In this document: positions 5,649 to 6,087 of the stretch, piece after piece | How the letters are laid out: each line of letters begins with the position of its first letter | Position numbering within the stretch: the first letter of the stretch is position 1 | Source of the DNA: Lachnospiraceae bacterium UBA7026 | Lineage (GTDB): Bacteria > Bacillota > Clostridia > Lachnospirales > Lachnospiraceae | DNA length: 6,087 bases | Assembly: GCA_002494165.1 (NCBI GenBank) | Contig: DLBH01000073.1 | Location: forward strand, 28,132-34,218 | Direction of reading: 5' to 3' | Translations under genes and position numbers: made by a program | Notes under the pieces: model-generated | Database searches by the model: none | The model's input: the letters and a program-made list of their open reading frames with translations, nothing else | Told to the model about the DNA's origin: nothing

Positions 5649-5960
5649 TTATTTGAGCAAAGCCTCAACCTGAAGCTTATTGATAAAGCCGACGTTCTTG
5701 TTCACAACCTCTCCCTTGTCAAATACAATAAGGGTCGGGATGCTCATAACTTTGAACTTGCGGGACAGAGCACCCTGCTCATCCACATTCACCTTGCCGA
5801 CAATCAGGTCAGGATTCTCACTGGCAATCTCATCGATTACCGGGGAAAGCATACGGCAGGGCCCACACCAGCTTGCCCAGAAATCCAGAAGAACCTTGCC
5901 GTCAGCCTGAAGTACTTCTTTATCAAAATTATCTACAGTAATTGTCTTAATCTTACCCAT
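5649..5960 (-). CDS. trxA: Thioredoxin
   Basis: This small cytoplasmic redox protein reduces disulfides in target enzymes and is itself reduced by thioredoxin reductase. The 103-residue length is standard. The active site WCGPC spans 31-35 with catalytic C32 and C35. The buried D26 in LLDFWA and the cis-proline P75 in SIPT (73-76) are in place, as is the GEVV segment near 83-86. All residues needed for oxidoreductase activity are present. The ATG is preceded by GGGAGGT, about nine bases upstream. The gene appears monocistronic, with its own terminator. No thioredoxin reductase gene is visible in the window. Confidence 0.96.
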   Translation of the reverse strand: MGKIKTITVDNFDKEVLQADGKVLLDFWASWCGPCRMLSPVIDEIASENPDLIVGKVNVDEQGALSRKFKVMSIPTLIVFDKGEVVNKNVGFINKLQVEALLK

Positions 5961-5989
5961 TAATTTTACCTCCCATTAAAAGTTATTGA

Positions 5990-6018
5990 TACCTACCATA
6001 AACCATAAAAGTGTTCAA
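5990..6018 (-). promoter_or_regulatory. Tentative trxA promoter
   Basis: On the minus strand TTGAAC (6013-6018, four of six consensus bases) is followed by 17 bases and TAGGTA (5990-5995), a poor -10 match. The position, 30 to 60 bases before the trxA ATG, is sensible. The surrounding AT-rich DNA contains several other partial -10 matches, so the true start could be elsewhere, or trxA could be transcribed by readthrough from the tRNA. Confidence 0.25.
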
Positions 6019-6036
6019 ATCATGTACATGGAGTAA

Positions 6037-6056
6037 TATCATAATATATCATAATA
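6037..6056. repeat. Tandem decamer in the trxA upstream region
   Basis: TATCATAATA occurs twice in direct tandem (6037-6046 and 6047-6056). A perfect ten-base palindrome, CATGTACATG, lies next to it at 6021-6030. The region is very AT-rich and sits between the tRNA end and trxA. The ten-base period equals about one helical turn, so it could be an UP-like or protein-binding element, but simple AT drift explains it equally well. Confidence 0.5.
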
Positions 6057-6067
6057 ATAAAAAAAAA

Positions 6068-6087
6068 TCGGGGTAACAGGATTCGAA
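6068..6087 (-). tRNA. 3' end of a tRNA, probably tRNA-Pro (cut by window edge)
   Basis: Read on the minus strand, the window begins with TTCGAAT, the canonical T-loop. It is followed by CCTGT (3' strand of the T-stem), TACCCCG (3' acceptor strand) and the discriminator A. The implied 5' acceptor strand is CGGGGTA (or a G-U variant). A C1-G72 pair with A73 is characteristic of bacterial tRNA-Pro, hence the isotype guess; the anticodon is outside the window. CCA is not encoded. Nine thymines follow directly (6059-6067) and may contribute to transcript release. Confidence 0.85.

Overview
This window reads as a chromosomal housekeeping segment from a Clostridia-type Firmicute, most likely a Lachnospiraceae relative. 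That assignment is inference. It rests on the linked order pyrH-frr-uppS-cdsA, strong GGAGG ribosome binding sites, sigma-A-type promoters with TATAAT boxes, a tRNA gene without an encoded CCA, and an exported trigger-factor-like lipoprotein. All recognisable genes lie on the minus strand, so transcription runs from high to low coordinates.

Layout in transcription order. The right edge (6068-6087) holds the last 20 bases of a tRNA, probably tRNA-Pro. An AT-rich spacer follows, then trxA (5649-5960) with its own terminator (5611-5638). Next is an unrecognised 223-residue protein with a TPR/Sel1-like C-terminus (4824-5495). After it comes a lipoprotein with an FKBP/trigger-factor-type peptidyl-prolyl isomerase domain (3554-4753), preceded by a likely promoter and closed by a textbook terminator (3503-3532).

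A well-formed promoter (TTTACA, 17-base spacer, TATAAT; 3439-3467) sits immediately downstream of that terminator. It appears to start one operon: an unrecognised 65-residue protein (3196-3393), pyrH (UMP kinase), frr (ribosome recycling factor), uppS (undecaprenyl diphosphate synthase, TTG start) and cdsA (phosphatidate cytidylyltransferase). These genes link pyrimidine nucleotide supply, ribosome recycling, the lipid carrier for cell wall synthesis and phospholipid precursor synthesis, a common grouping in Firmicutes. The next gene in many relatives, dxr, is not visible. The last 88 bases instead hold a repeated, partly palindromic sequence.

I see no evidence for a new defence, mobile or biosynthetic system. 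The less ordinary items are the 44-base tandem duplication between pyrH and frr, which carries two near-identical 10-codon frames; the repeat element after cdsA; the exported trigger-factor-like lipoprotein; and two unrecognised genes.
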